Assembly (NCBI GenBank): GCA_019314425.1
Contig: JAFCZI010000127.1
Location: 1 to 7,010 of the forward strand
Source of the DNA: Deltaproteobacteria bacterium
GTDB taxonomy: Bacteria; Desulfobacterota; DSM-4660; Desulfatiglandales; Desulfatiglandaceae
DNA: 7,010 bases
Direction of reading: 5' to 3'
This document shows positions 1 through 5,598 of the stretch, piece after piece. Within the stretch, counting starts at the first letter, position 1; each line of letters begins with the position of its first letter. Below the pieces are notes generated by a model. The model was not told the origin of the DNA. It worked only from the letters and a program-made list of their open reading frames with translations, and searched no databases. The translations under genes and the position numbers were made by a program.

Positions 1-241
1 GGAAGTGCTCATCAATGATCCATCGGTCATCGAAACCTATGGGACGGATGAGGACATATACCATGTGATCGACAAGGTCATCGCTCAGAGTAGTCTCCAG
101 TTCGATGAGATGGAGCGGGAGATTGAGGCACAGCTAGTACGCAACCGGAAACTGGTGCCGGGTTCTGCCGCCTACGAGGTCGAAAAGGATGAGATGTTCA
201 GAAAAAAGGTGGGAGACCCCAAACGTGAGACCCACTACTGA
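1..241 (+). CDS. C-terminal part of an unrecognised protein (5' end outside window)
   Basis: The frame is open from the first base of the window to a TGA at 239-241, so this is most likely the 3' end of a longer gene; the GTG at position 5 is probably internal. The roughly 79 visible residues are highly charged and helical-looking, with a run resembling an amphipathic helix (FDEMEREIEAQLVRNRKL) and the tail DPKRETHY. No cysteine motif, membrane segment or catalytic signature is visible. It lies 60 bp upstream of fabD on the same strand with no obvious terminator between them, so the two may be cotranscribed. I do not recognise the family and assign no function. Confidence 0.6.
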   Translation, partial: EVLINDPSVIETYGTDEDIYHVIDKVIAQSSLQFDEMEREIEAQLVRNRKLVPGSAAYEVEKDEMFRKKVGDPKRETHY

Positions 242-301
242 AAGACCATCCTCAACGAAAAAAGATTTTCTGCGTTTCATTTGGTTTGACAGGAGCTTTT
301 C

Positions 302-1243
302 ATGGGCCGTAAAATAGCGTTTCTATTTCCGGGACAGGGTTCACAGTTTGCGGGCATGGGGCAGGAACTGGTAGATCAATTCCCCGGGGTTGAGCATATT
401 TTCAGGGAAACGGACCGGATTTGCGGAAAACCCATCAGCAAACTTTGCTTTGAAGGTCCCATGCCGGAATTGACCCTTACGGAGAATTGTCAGCCGGCCA
501 TTACAGCCGTCAGCCTGGCCTGTCTTTCCGCCCTGAATGAATCGGGCATCAGGTCAAGCGTTTGTGCGGGTCACAGCGTGGGCGAATATGCTTCCATGGT
601 TTCAGCGGGCATTGTCAGCGAAGACGATGCGCTCAGGCTGGTACATAAAAGGGGTGCGTTGATGCATCGGGAGGCCCTGGCCAACCCCGGCCACATGGCT
701 GCGGTGATCGGCTTGGATATGACAGCGGTTCTGGAGATTGTGGCGGCGGCCAAGGCGGATGAAATTCTTGATGTTGCCAACCACAATACGGCCCGGCAGA
801 TTGTCATCACGGGGCAAAAGGATCCGGTGGCCCGGGCTGTTCAACTGGCTAAAGAGAAAAAAGCCAAAGCTATTCCCCTGAAGGTCAGCGGTGCCTGGCA
901 TTCGGGACTCATGCAGGGTGGTGTGGATGAATTCAGGGCGTTTATGGAAGATATCCCCTTCTCCTCCCCCCGGTCGGAAATGTTTTTTAATGCCACGGCC
1001 CGGCACGAAACTGATCCCCTGCGTATCAAGGATATCATGGCCAACCAGCTGGTGAGCTCAGTGAAGTGGTATGATATTATGCAAAAAATGCTGGATGACG
1101 GCGTTGACACTTTCATAGAGGTGGGCCCGAAGAAAGTGTTGGCCGGACTGCTCAAAAAGATTATTTCCCCCGATTGTTCCGTCCGTGTGTTCACGGTTCA
1201 GGATCCCAGGGATCTGAAAATCGTGCTGGAAGAAATTTCCTGA
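302..1243 (+). CDS. fabD: Malonyl-CoA:acyl carrier protein transacylase (FabD family)
   Basis: FabD moves malonyl groups from CoA to the phosphopantetheine arm of ACP in the cytoplasm, supplying extender units for type II fatty acid synthesis. The 313-residue product is the normal family length. The oxyanion-hole motif FPGQGSQ lies at residues 9-15, the nucleophile elbow GHSVGEY has Ser92, the carboxylate-binding Arg is R117 in HKRG, NHN is at 160-162, and the catalytic His is H200 in GAWHS. The C-terminal QLVSSVKW and EVGPKKVL blocks are also present. Ser92 and Arg117 fall at the same numbers as in E. coli FabD. The ATG start is supported by AGGAG at 291-295, six bases upstream. No fabH, fabG or acpP is visible nearby, so it is not shown to be in a fab cluster. 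Another acyl-transferase specificity is possible but the conserved Arg favours malonyl. Confidence 0.93.
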   Translation: MGRKIAFLFPGQGSQFAGMGQELVDQFPGVEHIFRETDRICGKPISKLCFEGPMPELTLTENCQPAITAVSLACLSALNESGIRSSVCAGHSVGEYASMVSAGIVSEDDALRLVHKRGALMHREALANPGHMAAVIGLDMTAVLEIVAAAKADEILDVANHNTARQIVITGQKDPVARAVQLAKEKKAKAIPLKVSGAWHSGLMQGGVDEFRAFMEDIPFSSPRSEMFFNATARHETDPLRIKDIMANQLVSSVKWYDIMQKMLDDGVDTFIEVGPKKVLAGLLKKIISPDCSVRVFTVQDPRDLKIVLEEIS

Positions 1244-1801
1244 AGCATTCCTTTTCTGTCCTAATTTACGCCCCCCCCGCAGAACATCTTTGATGGTTTC
1301 TCTCCCTGTGTTTTCCCCTTCATAAGCCAGTAGATAGCGTTTTACGTCCAACCCGCTGCTGAACCCGCCGAGGCCGCCCCCGGCAGCCACAACGCGGTGT
1401 CACGGAAAGATCAGGGGCAGGGGGTTTCTCCCCATGGCCTGTCCCACGGCCCGGGCCCCTTTGGGGCTTCCCGCCATGGCGGCCACTTCTTTGTAGGTTT
1501 TGGTTTCCCCAAACGGGATTTTGGCGATGGTTTTCATGACGGACCATTGAAACGGGGCGCAGTCAACATCCAGGTCAAGTTCAGCCAGGTCCATTTCAGA
1601 TTGATGGCCCTGATTGGATAAAACCGCTTCAATCGCCTGCTGAAGGGGTTGGTTGGCATCATGGTCTTCCACCCATTCTGAATTCGGATAAAGTCTTTTA
1701 AAAAACCCCGTGGCATCGGGTTTTGAACGTAAACTGAGACCGACGCGAAGGGCGCCTTTTTCTGTGGAAGCCATATGGATATAAAGGCGATCGAGTTTCA
1801 T
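1058..1801 (-). CDS. ogt: Methylated-DNA-protein-cysteine methyltransferase (Ogt/MGMT) with in-frame TGA (selenocysteine) at the active site
   Basis: MGMT proteins repair O6-alkylguanine by transferring the alkyl group irreversibly to one active-site thiol. The ATG at 1801 overlaps the TGA stop of the radical SAM gene (ATGA), implying translational coupling. Visible blocks: a variable N-terminal domain (1-80), FQWSVMKTIAKIPFGETKTY (84-103), the recognition helix GARAVGQAMGRNP with Arg117 as the likely base-flipping arginine, then IFP-TGA-HRVV with TGA as codon 134, the Gly-rich AAGGGLGGF and the terminal YEG at 160-162. Every family hallmark is present except cysteine, which is replaced by TGA (1402-1400), read here as selenocysteine. 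A SECIS-like hairpin follows. The conserved domain ends near position 1316; the literal frame then runs on to 1058, antisense to the fabD 3' end, probably because of an 8-C run at 1271-1278. A one-base change there would end the gene at about 1261-1266. A pseudogene or sequencing error is the alternative reading. Confidence 0.8.
1372..1402 (-). promoter_or_regulatory. Candidate bacterial SECIS element for selenocysteine insertion
   Basis: Immediately 3' of the TGA the mRNA can form GGCUGCC (1388-1382), loop GGG (1381-1379), GGCGGCC (1378-1372), a 7-bp stem with one G-U pair. The apical loop begins 18 nt after the TGA and its first two bases are G, which matches the usual bacterial SECIS geometry (loop roughly 16-37 nt downstream, G near the start of the loop) needed for SelB binding. 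A weaker lower stem can form between ACCGC near the TGA and GCGGGU beyond the hairpin. The caveat is that this stretch encodes the family's conserved glycine-rich segment and is GC-rich, so a hairpin could arise by chance. Confidence 0.65.
1400..1402 (-). other. In-frame TGA, predicted selenocysteine codon
   Basis: Reading the minus strand, the codons around this site are CCG TGA CAC CGC GTT, giving P-stop-H-R-V where the MGMT family has an invariant P-C-H-R-V. The frame is open for 133 codons before and more than 100 after it. TGA differs from the cysteine codons TGC and TGT by one base, so a nonsense mutation cannot be excluded from one sequence. The exact coincidence with the nucleophile is what is expected of a Cys/Sec exchange. 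Confidence 0.78.
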
Positions 1802-2727
1802 GCTTCCGCAGTAGATTTTTTGTAAAGACGCCCCTGCCATGTCTGCCTCCTTTCAAGTGTATCTTGAATGCATTTCAGGTTCTCCATTTTATGAATGGCC
1901 CACTCCGGCGCCAGCAGATCGGATTTCCCGGGATCTCCGGTGAGCCGCTGAATCACTACGGCGGGGGGCAGAAGTTCCAGGAAGTCTACCACCAGGTTGG
2001 CGTATTCATCCCTTTCCAGGCAACGGTATTCCCCTTTTTTGTAACGTTCGGCCAAAGGGGTTCCGCGTATCACGTAAAGGAGATGGATCTTGATCCCGTA
2101 AACGGGTAGCCCCGCGATAAACTGCGCCGTTTCCAACATCATCCCACGATCCTCACCGGGAAGCCCCAGGATCACGTGGGCGCATACGTTCAAGCCGACA
2201 TTATGGGTCATGCGAACCGCTTTTTCGAAACATTCAGCGGAATGCCCCCGGTTGATGGTGTGAAGGGTTTTATCGTGGGCCGACTGAAGACCGTATTCCA
2301 TCCAGACCAGATAATTTTTCCGGTAGAAACTGATCATTTCAAGGATTTCTTCATTGACGCAGTCGGGCCGGGTGCCCACCGAAAGACCGACCATATCCGG
2401 ATGCCTTAACGCGTCGTCGTAGAGCCTTTTCAGATGGGCAACGGGCGCGTAGGTGTTGGTGAAAGATTGAAAATAGGCAATGAATTTTTGAGCTTTATAG
2501 CGTTTGCGGATGAATTCCCCGGCTGTTGCGATTTGCCGGGAGATGGATTCCCGATCCTCTGAAAAAGCCCCCGTGCCAGACCCCCGGGCATCGCAGAAGA
2601 TGCACCCGCCCCGGGAAACGGTTCCGTCACGATTGGGGCATCCGAGTCCGGCATCCAAGGAGATGCGTTGGACCCTTTCGCCGAACTGTTCTCTGAGGTA
2701 GGTGTTGAAATCTCGGTATCTTTTCAA
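1798..2727 (-). CDS. Radical SAM protein, TIGR01212 family (YhcC/YtqA-like)
   Basis: The product belongs to the YhcC/YtqA group of radical SAM enzymes, whose physiological reaction is, as far as I know, not established. The signature cluster motif is GCPNRDGTVSRGGCIFC, a C-x11-C-x2-C pattern (Cys30, 42, 45 from the start chosen here) expected to bind the [4Fe-4S] cluster that cleaves S-adenosylmethionine. Other family blocks are AYFQSFTNTYAP, VGTRPDC, WMEYGLQSAHD, INRGHS, HVILGLPGED and GIKIHLLYVIRGTPLA. The start is uncertain: no ATG lies before the motif. The TTG at 2727 gives MKRYRDFNTYLREQFG and 309 residues, a normal family size. The frame is open up to a TTG at 2805, but that codon sits in a repeat-like stretch and neither start has a clear ribosome binding site. 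The 3' end overlaps the ogt start by ATGA. Confidence 0.88.
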   Translation of the reverse strand: MKRYRDFNTYLREQFGERVQRISLDAGLGCPNRDGTVSRGGCIFCDARGSGTGAFSEDRESISRQIATAGEFIRKRYKAQKFIAYFQSFTNTYAPVAHLKRLYDDALRHPDMVGLSVGTRPDCVNEEILEMISFYRKNYLVWMEYGLQSAHDKTLHTINRGHSAECFEKAVRMTHNVGLNVCAHVILGLPGEDRGMMLETAQFIAGLPVYGIKIHLLYVIRGTPLAERYKKGEYRCLERDEYANLVVDFLELLPPAVVIQRLTGDPGKSDLLAPEWAIHKMENLKCIQDTLERRQTWQGRLYKKSTAEA

Positions 2728-2801
2728 GAGGATTTCGCTGCGGGATGATGGTAAATTTAAGGTATAGGAATTTCCATTTTTCTGAGTCAGTATTATGCAC
2801 C

Positions 2802-2854
2802 GCAAAGAACGCAGAGAAAAGATTTTTTTGTTTTTAAGCCTTTACGTTCTTCGC
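2802..2854. repeat. Imperfect inverted repeat in the intergenic region
   Basis: The 15-base arm at 2802-2816 (GCAAAGAACGCAGAG) matches the reverse complement of 2840-2854 at 12 of 15 positions, separated by a T-rich 23-base spacer. It resembles dispersed intergenic palindromes rich in GCAAAGAACGC. A further small hairpin, CGCCC-GAA-GGGCG, follows at 2876-2888. No coding potential is evident here apart from the upstream extension of the radical SAM frame. Confidence 0.5.
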
Positions 2855-2920
2855 GCTTTTGCGTGAGATTAAGCTCGCCCGAAGGGCGCTAAGTTCTCAG
2901 CAGTTTATGATTATGCCCTG

Positions 2921-2960
2921 AAAAAAAGCGCTTTTTTACCAAAGCAGCAAAGAAGCGCTT
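2921..2960 (-). terminator. Intrinsic terminator downstream of the RnfB-GltD gene
   Basis: On the minus strand an AAGCGCTT arm (2960-2953) pairs with a second AAGCGCTT (2933-2926), extendable by three A-U pairs past a bulged C, and is followed by a run of T (complement of A 2921-2925). It begins about 50 bp past the stop codon of the minus-strand gene ending at 3012. The 3' arm is also part of a perfect 16-base palindrome, AAAAAAGCGCTTTTTT (2922-2937). Its position suggests that the radical SAM/ogt pair downstream is transcribed largely separately. Confidence 0.6.
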
Positions 2961-3011
2961 GAAAATTTTCAAAGGGTTGGCACAAACAAGCGGTTCGGCC
3001 CACATTTGAAA

Positions 3012-5117
3012 TCAGCCGACGGCCACCTGTTGTTTTAATGCCTCCTCCGATTCCGGATCCACATTATAACAGGTAATACAACAGGAAAGACACCGTTCGC
3101 TTTCCTTCAATGCCTGTTCTTCGGTCAGAACCTGGTCCACTTCCACAAAGGATTTGATCCTCTCGTCTGCCGGCAGCTCCTCCATGGGAGATCGGGGCTT
3201 TTTGACGATGCCGGGGACATGGTCGAATTGGGATTCAGGGATGAGGTCTTTTCCCATATGTTCCGTCGCCCCTGCTTTGACGTCTTCGCCCATTACATAT
3301 TGATGGATCGATCTGGCGGCCCTTCTGCCGCCGCCGATGGCGGTGACCACCAGGGCCGGGCCCGTGGCTGAATCGCCGCCCGCAAAGAGATAGGGAATGT
3401 TGGTTTGCAGGGTTTTGGGATCGGTTTCCACTGTGTTCCGTCGGGTGGTTTTCAATTCGGCCAGGCGTTTTTGGTCCCGTTCCACAAAGGATACATCCGG
3501 GGCCTGACCGATGGCGGTAATGATCATATCGGTCTTCAGCCGGGTTTCCGAACCTTCGATGGGGACGGGACGACGTCTGCCGCTGGCATCCGGTTCGCCC
3601 AATTCCATTTTCAGGTATTCCAGATGGGTACAGTGCCCTTCAGCATCGCTCACCACTTCCTTGGGCGCAGTCAGGAAAATGAATTCCACGCCTTCCTCAT
3701 CAGCGGCCTCGATCTCAACCGGGTTGGCCGGCATTTCTTTCCGGGTTCTTCGATACGCCAGGTAAACCTTTTTGGCGCCGTAGCGAAGGAGGTTTCGGGT
3801 GCAGTCGATGGCGGTGTTTCCGCCGCCGATGACCACCGCTGTATCTCCCATGGGCAGCATCTCTCCGCCGGCCAGGCGGGAAAGAAAATCAATGCCCGTG
3901 TAGCATCCTTCCAGATTTTCACCTTCAACGCGCAGCAGGGAATCCTTCCAGGCGCCGATGCCCATGAAAACGGCATCGTATCCGGCGGCCACAAGAGATG
4001 TCAGATCAAAATCGTCACCGAATTTCACCTGGGTATGGGTTTCGATCCCCAGGTTGAGAATCCCTTGAATTTCCCAGTCCAGCGTTCTCTTGGGAAGCCG
4101 GTATTCCGGAATACCGTATCGAATCATACCGCCCAGCTTGGGCATGGCTTCGTATATGGTCACGTCATGACCCATCCGTCGAAGGAAAAAAGCACAGCTC
4201 AATCCCGCAGGACCCCCGCCGACAACCGCGATCCGTTTGCCGGTGGCCGGTGCCACGGAAATGGGAAAACGCTTGCCCGAATTCATCTCATAATCGGCCG
4301 CAAAGCGTTTCAATTGATTGATGGAAACCGGTTCATCTTCCACCCCGCGGCGACAGTAGTCTTCGCAGGGATGGGGGCAGACCCGGCCGCAGGATAGCAG
4401 CAGGGGGTTGCGTTCACGGATGGTATGGACCGCCCCTTCGTAATCGCCTTCTCGAATCTGAGCAATGTAAAGGGGGATATTGATCTGGGCCGGGCAGATC
4501 TGCCGGCAGGGCGCCAGAGAGTCCTCTTGTGTGTTGAAATGAAGCAGACGCTCGGACGGGGTTTTTACGGTGAGTATGTTTTTGGGACAGGTCCGTTCAC
4601 AGGCACCGCATCCCACGCATTTTTCCTCATCTACAACGGGAAACCCTTCAGGGCCTATTTTCAGGGCGTCAAACAGACAGGCCTTCACGCAGTCGCCATA
4701 ACCCAGACAACCGACGTCGCACTCACGTTTGCCCTCATCCAGCATCATCTGGGCCCGGCATGAGCGAATGCCTTCATAGAGATAACGTACCTTCGCCCGA
4801 TCTCCCCCTGTGCAGGGGTTTGAACAGTTGGACGCTTCTGCAAGGCCCCCGGCGATTCCCATAACGGCGGCGACGGCCTGGGTGGCCTCATCTCCCGCGA
4901 CGATGCATACATTGGCAGGTGCCTGCCCTTTTACCACGGCCACCGCTGCGGCGGAACACCCCGCGTAACCGCATCCACCACAGTTGGCACCGGCCAGACA
5001 ATCTTCCACCTGGCCGATTCTCGGGTCCTCATAAACGTAAAAAACTTTGGACGCGAGGCTGAGTACAATGCCCAATACCGCTCCCAGACCACACATGACA
5101 AGCAAGGCTGGAACCAT
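3012..5117 (-). CDS. RnfB-type iron-sulfur protein fused to a GltD-like NAD(P)H flavoprotein
   Basis: This 701-residue fusion has, in order: one N-terminal hydrophobic segment (about 3-23); an RnfB-type cluster site with Cys46, 49, 54, 71 (C-x2-C-x4-C-x16-C) plus Cys40; a two-cluster ferredoxin region (Cys133, 137, 143, 147 and Cys167, 170, 173, 177); a GltD-type N-terminal cysteine domain (Cys204, 208, 243, 247, 251, 255); an FAD dinucleotide fold (GGGPAG, 300-305); an NAD(P)H fold (GGGNTA, 431-436); and the AGGDSATGPALVVTAIGGGR block near the C-terminal end. The tail carries CLSCCITC (676-683). By homology it should shuttle electrons between ferredoxin-type carriers and NAD(P)H at the membrane. 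The ATG at 5117 is chosen because GGAGGA lies seven bases upstream and the product then starts directly with the RnfB anchor; the longer frame to 5219 runs into a repeat. No other rnf genes are visible. Confidence 0.9.
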   Translation of the reverse strand: MVPALLVMCGLGAVLGIVLSLASKVFYVYEDPRIGQVEDCLAGANCGGCGYAGCSAAAVAVVKGQAPANVCIVAGDEATQAVAAVMGIAGGLAEASNCSNPCTGGDRAKVRYLYEGIRSCRAQMMLDEGKRECDVGCLGYGDCVKACLFDALKIGPEGFPVVDEEKCVGCGACERTCPKNILTVKTPSERLLHFNTQEDSLAPCRQICPAQINIPLYIAQIREGDYEGAVHTIRERNPLLLSCGRVCPHPCEDYCRRGVEDEPVSINQLKRFAADYEMNSGKRFPISVAPATGKRIAVVGGGPAGLSCAFFLRRMGHDVTIYEAMPKLGGMIRYGIPEYRLPKRTLDWEIQGILNLGIETHTQVKFGDDFDLTSLVAAGYDAVFMGIGAWKDSLLRVEGENLEGCYTGIDFLSRLAGGEMLPMGDTAVVIGGGNTAIDCTRNLLRYGAKKVYLAYRRTRKEMPANPVEIEAADEEGVEFIFLTAPKEVVSDAEGHCTHLEYLKMELGEPDASGRRRPVPIEGSETRLKTDMIITAIGQAPDVSFVERDQKRLAELKTTRRNTVETDPKTLQTNIPYLFAGGDSATGPALVVTAIGGGRRAARSIHQYVMGEDVKAGATEHMGKDLIPESQFDHVPGIVKKPRSPMEELPADERIKSFVEVDQVLTEEQALKESERCLSCCITCYNVDPESEEALKQQVAVG

Positions 5118-5124
5118 TATAAAA

Positions 5125-5130
5125 TCCTCC
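5125..5130 (-). promoter_or_regulatory. Ribosome binding site fixing the start of the RnfB-GltD gene
   Basis: A GGAGGA on the minus strand stands seven bases before the ATG at 5117. It decides against the upstream ATG at 5219, whose 34 extra residues are encoded partly by an inverted-repeat element and have no counterpart at the start of RnfB proteins. Confidence 0.8.
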
Positions 5131-5190
5131 GATTTGAAATTTGAGACCTGGAATTTGAAGGTCCCGTAAAAAGTCACGAATCTATCTATA

Positions 5191-5319
5191 GATGGTGTTG
5201 TAAAAGGTTCCATATACAAGGCGCAGCGGTTTTTCAGGATCGTCGGGCATACCTGTACGTATGTTGAGATTCTGAAAAATCACTGCAACGCAGTAGATGG
5301 GACTTTTTACGACGCCATC
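5191..5319. repeat. 129-bp imperfect palindrome (MITE/REP-like element)
   Basis: The left half (from GATGGTGTTGTAAAAG at 5191) matches the reverse complement of the right half (ending CTTTTTACGACGCCATC at 5319) with scattered transitions through most of its length. The match continues inward to TTTTTCAGGATC against GATTCTGAAAAA and to CATAC/GTATG at the centre (5248-5263). An additional 11-bp inverted pair, CGTAAAAAGTC, occurs at 5165-5175 and 5301-5311. There is no transposase gene. It looks like a non-autonomous palindromic element, and it lies in the presumed 5' leader of the RnfB-GltD transcript. Confidence 0.7.
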
Positions 5320-5348
5320 AAATTTGAAGTTTCAACTCTTACACGACA

Positions 5349-5378
5349 CATATAGGCAAAACAGGGTTCATATGTCAA
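5349..5378 (-). promoter_or_regulatory. Candidate sigma70-type promoter for the RnfB-GltD gene
   Basis: On the minus strand a perfect TTGACA (5378-5373) is followed after 18 bases by TATATG (5354-5349). Transcription from it would start near 5342 and give a leader of about 225 nt that contains the 129-bp palindrome. This rests on consensus matching only. Confidence 0.45.
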
Positions 5379-5408
5379 CCATAAGCACGCATTTTGAGCG
5401 GAAAAATT

Positions 5409-5538
5409 GTAAATATTCGGCAGCACTCCATCTTCGCCTATTTTGGCTTGCTCACATAGCATTAGTATGCTACGCAGTCCCAAATAGACGAATATGAAGC
5501 ACTGGCCAAACATTTACATTGTAAGCCGAATGTTTACG
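5409..5538. repeat. Second nested inverted-repeat region
   Basis: The outer arms GTAAATATTCGGC (5409-5421) and GCCGAATGTTTAC (5526-5538) are complementary at 12 of 13 positions. Inside, the half running through CATCTTCGCCTATTTTGGC and the reverse complement of CCCAAATAGACGAATATG pair imperfectly, closing on TAGCAT-TAGT-ATGCTA (5457-5472). Together with the 129-bp palindrome it fills most of the gap between 5118 and 5598. The short open frames across it lack any recognisable protein and reflect the repeat. Confidence 0.55.
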
Positions 5539-5559
5539 AAAAATTTGGAAAAATCCAAA
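5539..5559 (-). terminator. Weak intrinsic terminator after the ACT-repeat gene
   Basis: On the minus strand TTTGGA-TTTT-TCCAAA is followed by five T residues, about 40 bp downstream of the stop at 5599. The stem is only six base pairs and A/T-rich, so it would be weak. Confidence 0.35.
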
Positions 5560-5598
5560 ACGTGTAAATACATTACCCAATTTCCAATTTCGGTATCT

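Noticed and set aside
1397..1621. Plus-strand open frame opposite the MGMT gene
   Set aside because: It is rich in Gly, His and Phe in a shadow pattern and has no domain; the minus-strand frame carries the family motifs.
1400..1840. A complete 146-residue MGMT ending at the TGA
   Set aside because: It would lack the nucleophile and the conserved segment after it, both of which continue in the same frame; the ATG at 1801 is also a better start than 1840 because of the ATGA overlap.
2904..2920. CATAAT-like -10 element upstream of the radical SAM gene
   Set aside because: No -35 hexamer at acceptable spacing could be found, so I do not call a promoter.
3405..4397. 330-codon plus-strand open frame antisense to the RnfB-GltD gene
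   Set aside because: It is low-complexity in character, has no recognisable domain, and lies wholly opposite a gene with clear FAD and NAD(P)H motifs; it is a codon-bias shadow.
5118..5219. N-terminal extension of the RnfB-GltD protein to an ATG at 5219
   Set aside because: There is no homologous sequence, it is partly encoded by a palindromic repeat, and a strong GGAGGA precedes the ATG at 5117.
5307..5513. Short open frames on both strands in the 5297-5513 gap
   Set aside because: They run through inverted repeats, lack ribosome binding sites and resemble no known small protein.
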